Of a stretch of DNA of 64,000 bases, positions 22,845-33,561 are shown one piece after another. Every line of letters starts with the position of its first letter. Position 1 is the first letter of the stretch. The DNA comes from Hyaloscypha bicolor E. Taxonomy: Eukaryota; Ascomycota; Leotiomycetes; Helotiales; Hyaloscyphaceae. Made by a program: the position numbers and the translations under genes. The stretch lies in the NCBI RefSeq assembly GCF_002865645.1, contig NW_020194691.1, positions 124,001-188,000 of the forward strand, in the 5' to 3' direction. Below the pieces are notes generated by a model, which saw only the letters and a program-made list of their open reading frames with translations, was not told the origin of the DNA and searched no databases.

Positions 22845-24530
22845 CTAACCAGCATCACCCTTCTCATCATCTCCAATCCCGTCAACGCTCTTTTCTCGTC
22901 CGGACATGAGCCATAGCCTAAAACCAGCAACAAAGTTATTCCCAGTTCTGTTCCCTTTCTGCCATTCCTGGAACTTGTACCAGATCCGCCACGTCATCAA
23001 GACTAGAATAGTTGCTGGGATGGCGACGGCCCAATAGATCCAAAATCTCTGGTTTAGTACCTCTCGCAGAGTCGGCGCCTCCCAATTGAAAAGCGGCATT
23101 GCAAAGAGTGACTGGGGAAGGATATTAGTTCATGCTATATGGAAGCGGTTTGGGGCTCTTATCGCACCGCTACCAAAGTTCCAGGCAGGAAAAACATGGT
23201 AAGTACAGCAATAGCTTTCATGGCTGACGCATCGCGCTTGCTTTCTCTTGCAATCTCCAGGGAAAGCTTGTTGCCTAGAGTTGCGGTGCCGACCTCGAGC
23301 TTGGTAGGAGAGTAGTAAGCACATACGTCACAGAGCAGTAGGGGTACGGGTTGCTCACTGCCTGCCTGTGAGCCTGCATGTCTCTTTGGAACCTCTTAAT
23401 CCACGTAAGTTGGATATGCAATCGATCAACGAGGTATTCCAGACGATTGCAGATGATCTGCTCGGCCGCGTAGAATTCATCGGCCTCTTCATCGCTCAAC
23501 TTGACGTGGTGGAATTCTGTAGTCCAGATCCTAAGTTTGTTTCCGCTGTCAATGGCAATCTCTAGAACCTCTTGTATCCACGATATCTTGAAACTAGAGC
23601 GATGAGCTGCTGAAGCCTCTTGCTTGATGTCAATATTCTCGAACTCCGATGTCATATAGAGGCCCTCTACTAGAGCGCCCTTTTTGATCGCTTGTCGCCA
23701 TTCCTCGTATAAAACCTGTGCTTTCTCGACGATTTCTGTGAAGAGAATGTCCATCACAAGCGTTGGGACAAGCATTGGATGAATAAACAATAGCTGTAAT
23801 GCCTCGTCCTTGATGCTTTCTTGAACAGATTGGAGCTGCTCAGGCATTAGATTATGTAAAAGTACTGTTGTAGCTCGCTTCGTTTCGTCGAAAGCCATAA
23901 ACAATTTCATCTTTGCGATTGAGTTGGGCGTCCCTATGCTACTGAGGGTTGAGAAATAGATCGCTTGATCGGTTAGAGGGGATCTTATCTGTTTTCGGGA
24001 CTTCTTACACGTTGTCTTCCCAGAGGTACGTAGTCTGGCTAGCTGAGAAGGATGAGAACCCTCGAAATACCCTCTATGGAATTGGAACATTTCAAGGAGT
24101 TGATGAAAACCATCTTTGGTGAATGGCAAAGTAGCGTCTTTACGGTAGGCCCCGTCTTGATCTAAAGGTCTCCGCGGAGGAGGTAATCTATAGTTGAACA
24201 AGCTGTAAGTTTCTCATGCCACCCAAGCCATGACGGCAGCCTAGTTCTTACATTAGTCGGAGCTGCTCATGTGGCTCTGGAGTATCGACGTTTTCCAGCG
24301 ATGTGACAAGATTTGCCCCGTCCAACTCTCGCTCCTCAATGTCAACTTTCGAGCCTCTCTGAATTATATTGCGTGAGCCGATCAAATCATCATGAGCGTA
24401 AGGGAAGGCTTACTGTGTTGCGTCGAAAGACGACATAATGACAGAGCTGAGGGTCGAACACGTCTCTGCCATCACCCGATTTCTTCCACCACGCATCCTC
24501 GTCGCGTCTGAAGAAGCAGTGGTAATCCAT
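22845..24530 (-). CDS. CorA-like Mg2+ transporter family protein
   Basis: Five exons on the minus strand: 24,530-24,414; 24,358-24,252; 24,202-23,359; 23,299-23,168; 23,111-22,845. Every junction keeps frame; introns are 49-59 nt with GT donors and AG acceptors (CAG, or AAG at the fourth exon). The product is at least 488 residues. A long soluble N-terminal domain starts near DYHCFFRRDEDAWWK and carries acidic helices. It then leads into the fungal hallmark ARESKRDASAMKAIAVLTMF and FLPGTLVASLFAMPLFNWE, the first membrane helix and loop. A second helix follows, FWIYWAVAIPATILVLMTW. The family moves divalent metal ions; many fungal members lack the exact GMN signature, and here the loop reads AMPLF. 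The frame stays open 5' of the ATG at 24,530 with family-like sequence (RYRFPSNSIYP), so an upstream exon may be missing. Confidence 0.85.
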
Positions 24531-25362
24531 AGGATAAATTGAATTGCTTGGGAAACGATATCGGCTACCATGAATTTCTTGGTCGAGTTTATCGGAAACA
24601 GGACTTGGTTAGGTCGTTCGCTCCACGTCGCTCCACCTCCCGCAATACCTAGCTTAAGTTGCGAGGCTGCTGTGCCTCAGGAATGTAGACCGCGAGACGA
24701 CCTAAGGCTCTGGCTTAGGCAAACTATGAACTACTAGAGCGAGTACACAGCCTGGCCAAGATGGTGGTTGAGGAGTGGTTAAGGAATAGTTGCTCTCGTC
24801 GCCGCTGAGGCTTGATGTCCTACCAAAAATGCGTAGCAGGTGGCAGCGCCGCTGCGCACACACGGGGGGCGGCCAATCAGGCACTGGTGAGCTAGCGGGC
24901 TCTGCCAGCAAATGAGAGCACCCCACGTCAGGAAACTTGTGCTCGATAATGACAATGATGCTGTTCAGCCTCATACTCATGATCATTGCTGGCCAGTCTT
25001 TTGTTTGCCATACACCCGACGAAGGCGAAGTGGCATGGCTCATGGCTCATGGCTCATGGCTCATGGCACCCGCTCGAGTGAGTGATGGCCAGGCAAGAGC
25101 CTTGGCGCATTCGCATTGTTGACGACGAGTGTAAGAGATTGATTGATTGCTCACATTCATCAACAGCGTGCCAGCTGCTCGGGATGCGGATATGCAACAA
25201 AGATTGATTTTATTTCTCACGTGATGATGCATTGAGTAAAGCTTCAAAATTTATTACCGACGTACCTAAGTAACGGCCTTATATCCTTTGCCGGGCCAGT
25301 TGAAAAGTGCAACTCTCGGTCACATGATTTTCCTGCCCCTTGGAGTTCCCATCTTTTAGAAA
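24531..25362. other. region upstream of the CorA-like gene
   Basis: The first 80 bases continue the CorA frame and may be exon sequence. Beyond that no gene is seen. A 7-bp tandem repeat (ATGGCTC, about four copies) lies at 25,033-25,065. A divergent promoter is possible but no clear partner gene exists on the plus strand. Confidence 0.4.
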
Positions 25363-25530
25363 GAAGGAAAGGCGTTTCGGTATGACTAGTAGATTTCTAC
25401 TGGTCTTGGAAATATCTAGGAAGAAGGAAAGGCGGCTTCGGTATTACCAGTAGATTTGTACCAGTCTTGGATATATCTTGGAAAAAGGAAGGCGGTTACG
25501 GCACGACCAGTAGAAATCTACTACTACAGA
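25363..25530. repeat. three tandem 60-bp units with internal dyad
   Basis: The GGCG landmark recurs at 25,371, 25,431 and 25,491, an exact 60-bp spacing. Each unit has GAAGGAAAGGCG followed by an inverted repeat of the form ACCAGTAGA-TT-TCTACTGGT. Differences between units are few. The arms would make a 9-10 bp hairpin, or a dimeric protein-binding site repeated three times. Confidence 0.8.
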
Positions 25531-26256
25531 AGGGTGTGGGGCACTGGAGGGGTTGAACGTGCACATGCACGGCGGGGGTCAGGGTAGCAGTGGGCAAGGC
25601 AATGTCTAAATTTAGTAATCGGGCGTCCGGGCGATTAGGTGTTGACCCCGGCACAGTTTGACCAATACTTACTCGAGTACAAGTGAGGCAGCGGCCCCAG
25701 CAAGGCGTAGCCGGGAGGAATGAGGCCACATAAACGTTATGGCATTAGGTCGTAGAGCATTCGGGAAGGCGACTCGGTTTTTCTTTTCGCTGGTGGGAGA
25801 ATTCCTTACATATTAAGCCCGGATGAAGGCATCGGCAAGACGACTTTCACTTTTGTGGGCGAGTGCTACTGCCATGGATTATGTGAGGGACACACTTTAT
25901 CAGAGTCAGAAGTTGTTTGGCTAGGTGTTCAGTTTGAATAGTGGCTTGTTCGGTATAAAAACCTCCGTTTTCTGTATCTGTCGAAGATCTTGAGACGATA
26001 CTTTGGGTAATGCCTTACTGGTTTCACCACATTCGACATATGACAGGATACCATTCAGCTGTGGGAGAGTTCGAATCCGCCATCTTGGCAAAATAAGTCG
26101 CATTGGTATTTGTGTCCCCAGAGTAAAACATGGAATTGCTTTAGACTGTTTCGTGTCGTCGTCATTATTAGACCAAATCGGAGCGACTTCTTAGGAGATT
26201 TTGCTATGCTCTAGTCTGTTGCCCAAGAAGGCAAATCCTGAAACCGATTTAAAACG
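25531..26256. other. intergenic, no gene supported
   Basis: Short open frames occur on both strands but none has family-like sequence or splice support. Composition is normal. Confidence 0.4.
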
Positions 26257-27236
26257 TCAACATCCGAAATCTGCTCTAATGCCTTCAAGCGAAGCCCGCT
26301 CGAGAAACCCTACCCCGAATCCGACACCGGGCAAATTGTCCAACTCGTAAAAACTCAAGATAGCCAGCCCAGATCGATCTGCAAACGACTTTGAAATCTC
26401 AAACAATATAGGTGCTGAGACTTTCAAGGAATTGGGAAGACTAGTATTGGTGTTCGCCCCAAATTGGGCGAAGCTGACAATATGACCTATCATCGTCGCC
26501 CAATTTGCGGGCCGAGAACGTTGGTGGGGAGTGCCCATAAAAGCAATACCATGAACCTTCTTCAAGAGTTCCGAGTATTTGTCTTGCTCGTTCGCAACGA
26601 TGAGAGCCTGACGCCAAACGAGAGTTGGGGTTATTCATCCACAGAAGCCAACTCAGTTTCCGCCCTCGTGTTCATACCTCTTTAGCTACGATGCCCCCAG
26701 ACTATGGCGGACAAATATGATCGGCCTCTTCTTCTCCTGCCTTGGAGTTGCGCGAGAAGCCCTTCTGCGAACGCGCCAATCCCAGCATTGGATTTACTCA
26801 ACTCCAATTTCGAGTTGTGGCCGTAAGACATAATCCGTGCATTGGGGATCTGATTGGGCAGAAAGCCTTCGTGCTCGAGCCAGTTGGCCCCGGTGACTGT
26901 GGAGGTCCATGTTTGTCGATAGTGGCCACTTAAACCATGCAGAGCTACTATGTCCACGATTCCGGGTGCGTTTTCCAGTTGGTCTTTGAAGACAAAGAGG
27001 CCGTACCGTTCTGTGGGTAGGGCTCGCGGGTCCGAGGGTACGGCTTCTTGTTGTCTCGGGGATGATCCATCTTGTGGCCCTTGAGTAGTCAACAAAGATG
27101 GTTGGCTGGCGACAACACTTCTGGAGATGTTTGGTCTCTGTGCAAGGCTGGGGTTCGCACTGCTTGCGAGGCCCTCGCTCTCCGCCGATACTTCCGAGGG
27201 TGACTTTGGCAGAAGTTTCCCGATGAACGAGGCCAT
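26257..27236 (-). pseudogene. SesB-like alpha/beta hydrolase (NLR N-terminal type), broken
   Basis: From ATG at 27,236 the minus strand encodes a disordered leader and then the serine-hydrolase domain that heads many fungal NLR-like proteins: GIVDIVALHGLSGHYRQTW, WLEHEGFLPNQIPNARIMSY, GIGAFAEGLLAQLQ. Two single-base frameshifts lie at about 26,735-26,685. Between them, in another frame, is IIFVRHSLG, the nucleophile elbow (normally VCHSLGG). A 70-nt intron (26,677-26,608) follows. Exon 2 reads ALIVANEQDKYSELLKKVHG, then IAFMGTPHQRS and GLAILSFYELDNLPGVGF. The frame then decays and stops at 26,257, with no NACHT/NB-ARC part downstream. The domain is homologous to SesB, a putative lipase/esterase linked to incompatibility signalling. 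The gene looks both frameshifted and truncated. Confidence 0.8.
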
Positions 27237-27719
27237 GTTCTCCAAATTATGTCATGGACTAGCCTAGTGTCGTTTTATTGCTATTATAAGATTGAGCTTG
27301 GAGCAGAACAAAACCTGGAGGAGGCATGGTGAACATCTCGGGTGAGACTGAAACTCTACGCTGACCATGCTGTGATAACACATTCTCTCGGCAATCATAC
27401 CAACCCTGTAAAAGAGAAGGAAAGTACCCCGGCACTTTTGTATCTTCTTTGGATTCCTAAATGTGCAGAGACTTTGTTGGATATAGATTCTAAAGTCTAT
27501 ATATAGAGTTTTGTACTATAAAAATTAGACAATTTAATTAAGTCAAGCTTTCACCTTCTCGGAACTCTATACGTCCCATCGTGCCTGGCATGCTAACGAC
27601 TCGGGTTGGCGTAAATTGCCCTTTTGGATTTCGCGGTTGAAACAAGCACATGGTATACTACCTTCAGCCTGAGCTAGTATTTAAACCCGAATTTCCTCAA
27701 ACCAATGAAACAAGGGAAC
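27237..27719. other. upstream of the SesB-like gene, no gene seen
   Basis: Contains an AT-rich patch at 27,480-27,545. Otherwise featureless; it would include the promoter of the hydrolase gene. Confidence 0.4.
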
Positions 27720-28480
27720 TAGTGGCCCAGAGACCTAGGAGCGTCTCTGGAGGCACACGGAAAACGATGAAAAACACTTCCGAGAAATACACAAACTAGG
27801 AAGTACGGAGGGATTCGCCGTTGGACAAGTCTACAGACTCAAGGAAGTCTTCATCCAAGAAACAGAAGTAACTCGCCAATGGCTGAACGTGCTATGGGAG
27901 TACAAAAGCGATCAGGAACAGCTGGCGGCCACGACAGGCGGAGAGCAGCTGATTATCCCCGTCAGACTAAAAGTCCACGACTTGATGGCCATAATCGACT
28001 TAGGAGCTATAGGAAAGGAAACTTCATATCACGACGAGTGATTACTTAGCTCAATTTGGGAACGGAAGTTAAGAAGGAACCCTATACGTTGACCGTGGTT
28101 AACGGGGAAACCATCGATAGGGGGATAGGTATCATTAATATCTAGACACATGTTATGTTCTTTGGGATTATCTAGGGACACATCAAACAGATACAATTTG
28201 ATGTCACTAACACAGGGGAGCATAACCTCATCGTAGGAATGCTACGGATACGAAAGCACAATCCAACCATCGACTGGCAGCACAATACGCTCGCGTTTGA
28301 ACGTTGTCAGAAGGGACAATGCACTAGGGTGCAACGGGGTAGAAGAAGAAACATACCCATGATTGGCCTAGCAGAGGTTTGCGCCTTGTATAGTCCGAGC
28401 TCCGGAGCGAGTTATTCGCGATTTTCTTTCAGAGGAATGCCAGAACTAAAGGGCAAGACGGGTTTGTGGTAAAGATATAG
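27720..28480 (+). pseudogene. Ty3/gypsy aspartic-protease fragment
   Basis: Plus-strand frames give the retrotransposon protease region. First comes KVHDLMAIIDLGAIGKE, where the catalytic D-S-G-A has become D-L-G-A, as a TCA-to-TTA change would produce. Then, after stops, TQGEHNLIVG-type sequence runs into HNPTIDWQHNTLAFERC, which corresponds to the typical HNPxIDWxxxxLxFxRC end of the protease region in fungal gypsy elements. The element has no LTR or polymerase nearby, so this is an isolated scrap. It is much less AT-rich than the big blocks, pointing to a different age or mutation history. Confidence 0.7.
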
Positions 28481-29664
28481 CCCGAAATAGGATAAGAGGC
28501 ATGCATATCCATTTATTGCCCGCTTTTCGAGAGCGTGGTTTTAACGGCAGCTATCTAATAAATGGATACTGAACATGGTCTTTATTGAGGGCCCTCTTTC
28601 CTATATCCGAGACATTAAGAAGCAAGAGTTACAATCATGGATTCCCGAATTAAGGCAAGCCACGAGTGACATGTAAATAGCTCGAATCGCACCTTTTTCA
28701 AGCGAACAAGGGTAGGTCCAGGCCGCAGGTCAAGGTGAGAGGAATAACACATAGTAGGAGATAAGATTAAGATTAACATGTAGTATAAGTTAGTGATATA
28801 AGCCTCTCGGTTTTAAATAATCCATAAACTAGTATCGAGGGGGGGAGATCAAAAGGAAGTACTCGAGCAGGCTATGCGAGCGGAGAATGACGTAAATGCA
28901 GATTCACTTTAATTTTGTAGCACATATATCGAAATAGTGGATTTTTCGTTAAATCGTCAAGCTACCGGGGCCCCTAAGCCCTCTCTAACCTATCAAATTG
29001 CGCGTTACTAACGTTTCCTAGTCTTGGGCCCATTTCTCATCCCGTTGAAATTTGGCTCTCGCTAGCAGCAGCTAGTGAGGATTTTCTCTCTGGCAAAGTT
29101 TACTTTCGCCACCTGCGCAGGCAGTTAACCTGCAAGAGCATCTACCGAGACTAAGAAAAATCCAAAAACAGTAAACCGATCAAGATCCAAAAATCCAAAA
29201 ATCCAAAGAAGTACCTACTTAAATTAAGTCCCATGTACGTAAGAATCCGCTTCCCGGTAGCTTGATAAATATTTTTTTTTGCTACTATTTAATAATTAAT
29301 TTCTTTTTATAATATTATAATACCTTTACTTTTTAATAGTCTAAGTACTAGCTAGTTATTACACAAATATAAGAATGCACTTTGCAATACCAGAATCTTA
29401 TGAGCTTAGAATTTTAATTCTAGTAATAAAGAGGAATAATGTGTGAGCCCCTAATAAATCTATTTTACAAAACGGTCCTAAATGAAAGGTTCCAAAATCT
29501 AGCAAGTGCTTGTTTCCGAGCTCAATATTCATTATTCAGGAGCAAAGAAATATGCGCAACGTGTGCATTGGCGCAGGCGCCGGAACATTCGCAGGAGGTG
29601 ATGCATGTCTTTGTTATGGATTCGTCTTAATCGTATATATTAGTGACCTTTCCCTCCTCAAAAT
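28481..29664. other. intergenic with AT-rich patch
   Basis: No gene seen. Repeated ATCCAAAAA words occur at 29,158-29,205. A short AT-rich, RIP-like patch spans 29,268-29,430. The final part would hold the promoter of the gene at 29,665. Confidence 0.45.
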
Positions 29665-31011
29665 ATGGCCATACACTCCCAAACACAACAGAAAATGGAG
29701 CGCCTACCCATTTACTGTTGTGATGAGCCACTCGCGCCCCACAACTTCCTCGAATACAACTCCAATTCCGGGGAGAAAGTGGATAGCGACTTCCGGCGGT
29801 TCTTCCAGTATTGCAAACAAAGAAGGGACTTGGAGAGGATTGAGGACATGAGGCCACTGGAAGCGATGATGCGCAGTTTCGACTTTGTTGAGAAAAATCA
29901 CATCTTTCGCGTAGCCGTCTACACGGACAGTTCTGTCAAAGCATGGACACGGCCTGGAGGTAGAAGAGGGGAGGTAGATTTCAGTGACGCGCAAGCTCTC
30001 ACAGTTGGCAGCGATACCAGGACTGAAACTGAAGCTACAACCAACCAAGCCACAAGCACCAAAGCTACAAGCATCGAAGGCACAAGCAACGAACCTTCAA
30101 ACAACGAACCTTCAAATAACGAAGCTGCGAGCAACACCGAGACAGATTATCCATGGACACCGGAGAAATGGCGTGAGGATGAGTTTGATGCGAGTGGCAG
30201 CGCTGGTGGGGATGTGGGAGACGACGAGCCAGCGGACGAGCACCAAGTGTCGATCAGGGACTTCCTATACACCCAAGGAGTGGGCCCGCAGCAACACGAA
30301 TATCAAGAAATCCCGGCGACAGCAATCCGCTCTTATGACCCCCGTGGTTTCATCAAGTGGGACGACCGGAGACATCGAACTTGCTGTCCCAAGCACCGTC
30401 TTCGGTTTGAACTTTCATGGATGGGAGCGGCTTCAAATGGCCATTCAGGCATGAGGGATATTGCCAGATGGGAGACCAGAAAGGAGGGAACGCATTACAT
30501 TGAGTCTCGCGCTGCGTCACCGATTGGACCTCGTGCATCAGAAGAGATTGTCAATGCCTCTGGACCTCCGGAACAACAAGATAATTTGGATGTTTCCGAG
30601 CCAACCAGACTTCGAAGAATTCAGATTGCTGTCCGCGAGACAGGGATGAAAGTGAAGAAAATTTGGAAGAAGGCAACTGGGCTTGCCAAGGGAAAGAGAA
30701 ACACGAAGACAAAAGAAGACGACGACGTAATCGGACAGGGCCACGAAGGGTTGACAAACGACATCGATCAAGATCAGCTCATTGACAACAGCTCGGAATC
30801 AACAACCAGCGCCGAGGTCAGAATGCAAGCTCAAATCACAGCCTGCGTAAAGGGCGAAGAGGCCTTAATCCCACCAAATGCCACCACCGCTCAATACTAC
30901 TCTTGGGACGATCTCTCCTGGAAGGAGCTGCGGTCTGGCAAACGGCATTGGCGCTCAAGTGGACCAACTCCATGGTTCTCACAATATTACGATGTCAAAT
31001 TCAAGTGGTAA
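29665..31011 (+). CDS. 448-residue protein of unknown function
   Basis: Single open frame from ATG at 29,665 to TAA at 31,011. The N-terminal 95 residues look folded (LPIYCCDEPLAPHNFLEYNS, then HIFRVAVYTDSSVKAW). Residues about 115-155 form a Thr/Asn/Glu/Ser-rich spacer with a duplicated SNEPSNNEPSNNEA motif. A central part (residues 190-260) has DPRGFIKWDDRRHRTCCPKH. A basic stretch VKKIWKKATGLAKGKRNTKT near residues 335-355 could be a nuclear signal. The C-terminus is Trp-rich (YYSWDDLSWKEL, PTPWFSQYYDVKFKW). I recognise no domain. The length, uninterrupted frame and non-random composition support a real gene. Overlapping frames on both strands are shadows. Confidence 0.7.
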   Translation: MAIHSQTQQKMERLPIYCCDEPLAPHNFLEYNSNSGEKVDSDFRRFFQYCKQRRDLERIEDMRPLEAMMRSFDFVEKNHIFRVAVYTDSSVKAWTRPGGRRGEVDFSDAQALTVGSDTRTETEATTNQATSTKATSIEGTSNEPSNNEPSNNEAASNTETDYPWTPEKWREDEFDASGSAGGDVGDDEPADEHQVSIRDFLYTQGVGPQQHEYQEIPATAIRSYDPRGFIKWDDRRHRTCCPKHRLRFELSWMGAASNGHSGMRDIARWETRKEGTHYIESRAASPIGPRASEEIVNASGPPEQQDNLDVSEPTRLRRIQIAVRETGMKVKKIWKKATGLAKGKRNTKTKEDDDVIGQGHEGLTNDIDQDQLIDNSSESTTSAEVRMQAQITACVKGEEALIPPNATTAQYYSWDDLSWKELRSGKRHWRSSGPTPWFSQYYDVKFKW

Positions 31012-32809
31012 AAGCCGGAGCTGTGGTCTCCAAATGGACACATGGATCGTCACATATGGGGCTGAGACAACAGCTGGAGTGGAGGGAGTAGAGTATGGGT
31101 GGTTTGATCATGTTGCATTTCTCAGCGGGGTGGTTGAGATGAGACTTTGGGACTGGAAGATGACATTGCATTGACAGGTGTTTGGGTGCGCCACTGCAGA
31201 ATGGACGAGCACATGATGGCGCAAAATGATGGGAATTGGGCATATGAAATGGGGCAAAATAGCCTTGAGACTTTGGGACTGCGGCGTTTTGTTTTGATGG
31301 TGGCTTTTATGATGAATTTGATGATGAATTTGATGACTTTGTGCACTCGGAACTCTCCGTTTTTTCGCCTTGAACTCTCTCGCAACCGTAAAAGTCAACA
31401 GCACGCCTCATCCCAATAGCGAAGATGCTCCGCACCGAACAGAATGACAGGTACACCAGACATGGAATGTGTGAAATAAAAATGTGAAGATCTAACATAG
31501 TCGTAGTTCTTTGACCTTCCTCTCTTTGCCTCCACGGGTCGAACCACCGAGAAACACGAAGCTGCTTGCCGCGACGAAGACACAACTTGAGGACTTGGGA
31601 TGATGGGCTGCGGCATTACACAGCTAGTGGGCGACGCACTCGCAGATCACCCGAGACTGGAGGACAGTTGCCAGTGCAGCGGCGCCATGCGCGAGAGATC
31701 GGGCTCACCGGATGGTTTGCCTTTCCACTAATGCCTCACAGCCGCAACGCATGATCGACGGAGCCAGATGTTACCATGGCATACGTAGCAAGGAAATGCA
31801 AGCTACATAATAAGGGGCGGGGCTCGATTGGGGTTGATTGGGAGTTGGTGGGGTCGATGTCTGTCTGCTGGTTACAAACGATGCTCGCAGTTCGCCGATA
31901 CATTCGATACGGAGACGAAGGAAGGGGAAGAACTTGATGCAGTAAAGTTAACGACGACAGCCTCGATTTGCAAAGGGAATCGACGCCTACTTTCGAAAAG
32001 ACGCTCGACAAAGTGACGAATCCATCTTTATATCCCCAGAGACTTCACTGATATTCAGAGAGACAGGAGCGAAGGCTCTGCAGGGTTGCGAGGAGAGAAT
32101 AACTGAGAATCACGCACGGAGCTTGCAAATTATGCTGTGGGCATGCATTTTGGATAAATTGAATGGCAGTTCTGGAAGCAGTTAAGGTGGCAGATCGCAG
32201 CATTAAGCAAGATGCATCGAACTGGGCTGGGACAACTCTGCGGAGGCTCGAGCGGCTTGAGGATGTTTATGGTGATTGGGAGAAGATAGGGGCGGGTGGC
32301 TGGATGTAATATTGATATTGCTGGGATGGAAGTGTCAGGGAGGATCGTGAGTAACCTCACAAACACGCTTCAGGCCCGCATGCTAACTCAAAGCGTACAG
32401 GCATGCACTCGATCACACCGAAATCCGCTCCTCAATCCTTCCCGCTTCGACGTTCGTCAAATTAAAGCGAATGCATACCCTGCGAGACAATAATACCGTG
32501 CAAGCTCTCTTATGACTTCATCCGTGCATTGGAGTCTTGCGGGGTACACATTGCTTGGGAATAACAAATCTTCGCAGTTTCTTCCTTTCTGGGCCGAAAC
32601 ATCTTTCCAGGAGGCAGTTGGACAAGTCGAACCAGCGTCCTCGACCACCGAGTCGCGGCTTATAAAGGCCGGTTCTGCAGCCACAACGATAACAATACCC
32701 ACGGTGTACTGAAAAACGCGGCTCGGTGGATGGGGAACCTATCTGTAGAGGAGCAGCTGTTCCATTCCAACGGGGTTTGGTTCCAAAAACCCTTGAAAGG
32801 TAGTAATGG
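31012..32809. other. no supported gene
   Basis: Normal composition. Many short overlapping frames on both strands, none with a recognisable motif or consistent splice sites. An ATGATGAATTTG duplication occurs at about 31,310-31,335. Confidence 0.4.
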
Positions 32810-33561
32810 ATGTCTTTCAAGCAAATTCGGATCTCTCTCGATGACGGGCCCCCCTTTGATTCGACAAATGCGGTCTACCACGCCGAGCGTGTAGCTGAAA
32901 CAAAGAGAAGCCGCAGACCGGCCAAGGTTCGAATTGTACACCTCGAGACCGAAGATTCGCGAGTGGATGGCGAGGTGGTACAAGCACAGACTGCATATCC
33001 TGTCGGACCAACCTTCGCGTTCTCTTTCAAGCCTCTGCTCTCCGGAATTGAATGGTAGACTCCTTATCACAGATCTTTCAACACGATCTAGAGCCGTTTT
33101 GCATGGACGTCGTCGAGCTCTGCAGACACTTCGTTGCTACTCGCAAGGCCAGGAGTCTTCGGGATTTGGAGCTGTGTCTACCGCCTGCTCTGGAAGCTCG
33201 CACAACACTCGCAACAATTCAGTCCTGCCTTGCTGTCCCTGGACCCCCTCCCTGTCGTTGCAATAGCTGACTGCACAATGCGCCGAGACACTTCACCTCT
33301 CCCCGGAATTGCGTTGTGGATGGAAAGGTTGCACTTCGCCGAAAACCTCTGTTAATCGGGTGTCCTGATCCATCTGTCCGGGAGCACAATAGCTTGTTGG
33401 CTATTCCCCGGTTCGTGTTCGTTCACGCGTTGATGAATTATCAGCGATACCTTGCTGCCGTCTGTTTATCTTTCATTTTGGAAGACATCGAGTATTCTCC
33501 CCTCTTCTATCCACATTTCCTGTCGTCTGCCAAGGCTAATGGTTCAGTTTTCAATAGATAA
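32810..33561 (+). pseudogene. possible eroded coding sequence
   Basis: Three plus-strand pieces have protein-like composition: 32,810-33,058 (starting MSFKQIRISLDDGPPFDSTN), 33,052-33,270 and 33,316-33,561. The second and third share a frame and the first overlaps the second at ATGGTAG in a different frame. They could be parts of one gene broken by a frameshift and a stop, but no family is recognisable and codon-level support is weak. Confidence 0.25.

Noticed and set aside
25033..25065. ATGGCTC tandem repeat as coding or regulatory element
   Set aside because: Only about four 7-bp copies, no dyad and no gene start nearby. A simple slippage repeat is enough.
26040..26095. GTTCGAATCC word resembling a tRNA B box
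   Set aside because: No matching acceptor stem, D arm or anticodon arm could be folded around it on either strand.
29439..29851. Two plus frames upstream of the 448-residue gene
   Set aside because: They start without ATG or overlap the real gene in another frame, and the first runs through an AT-rich patch boundary.
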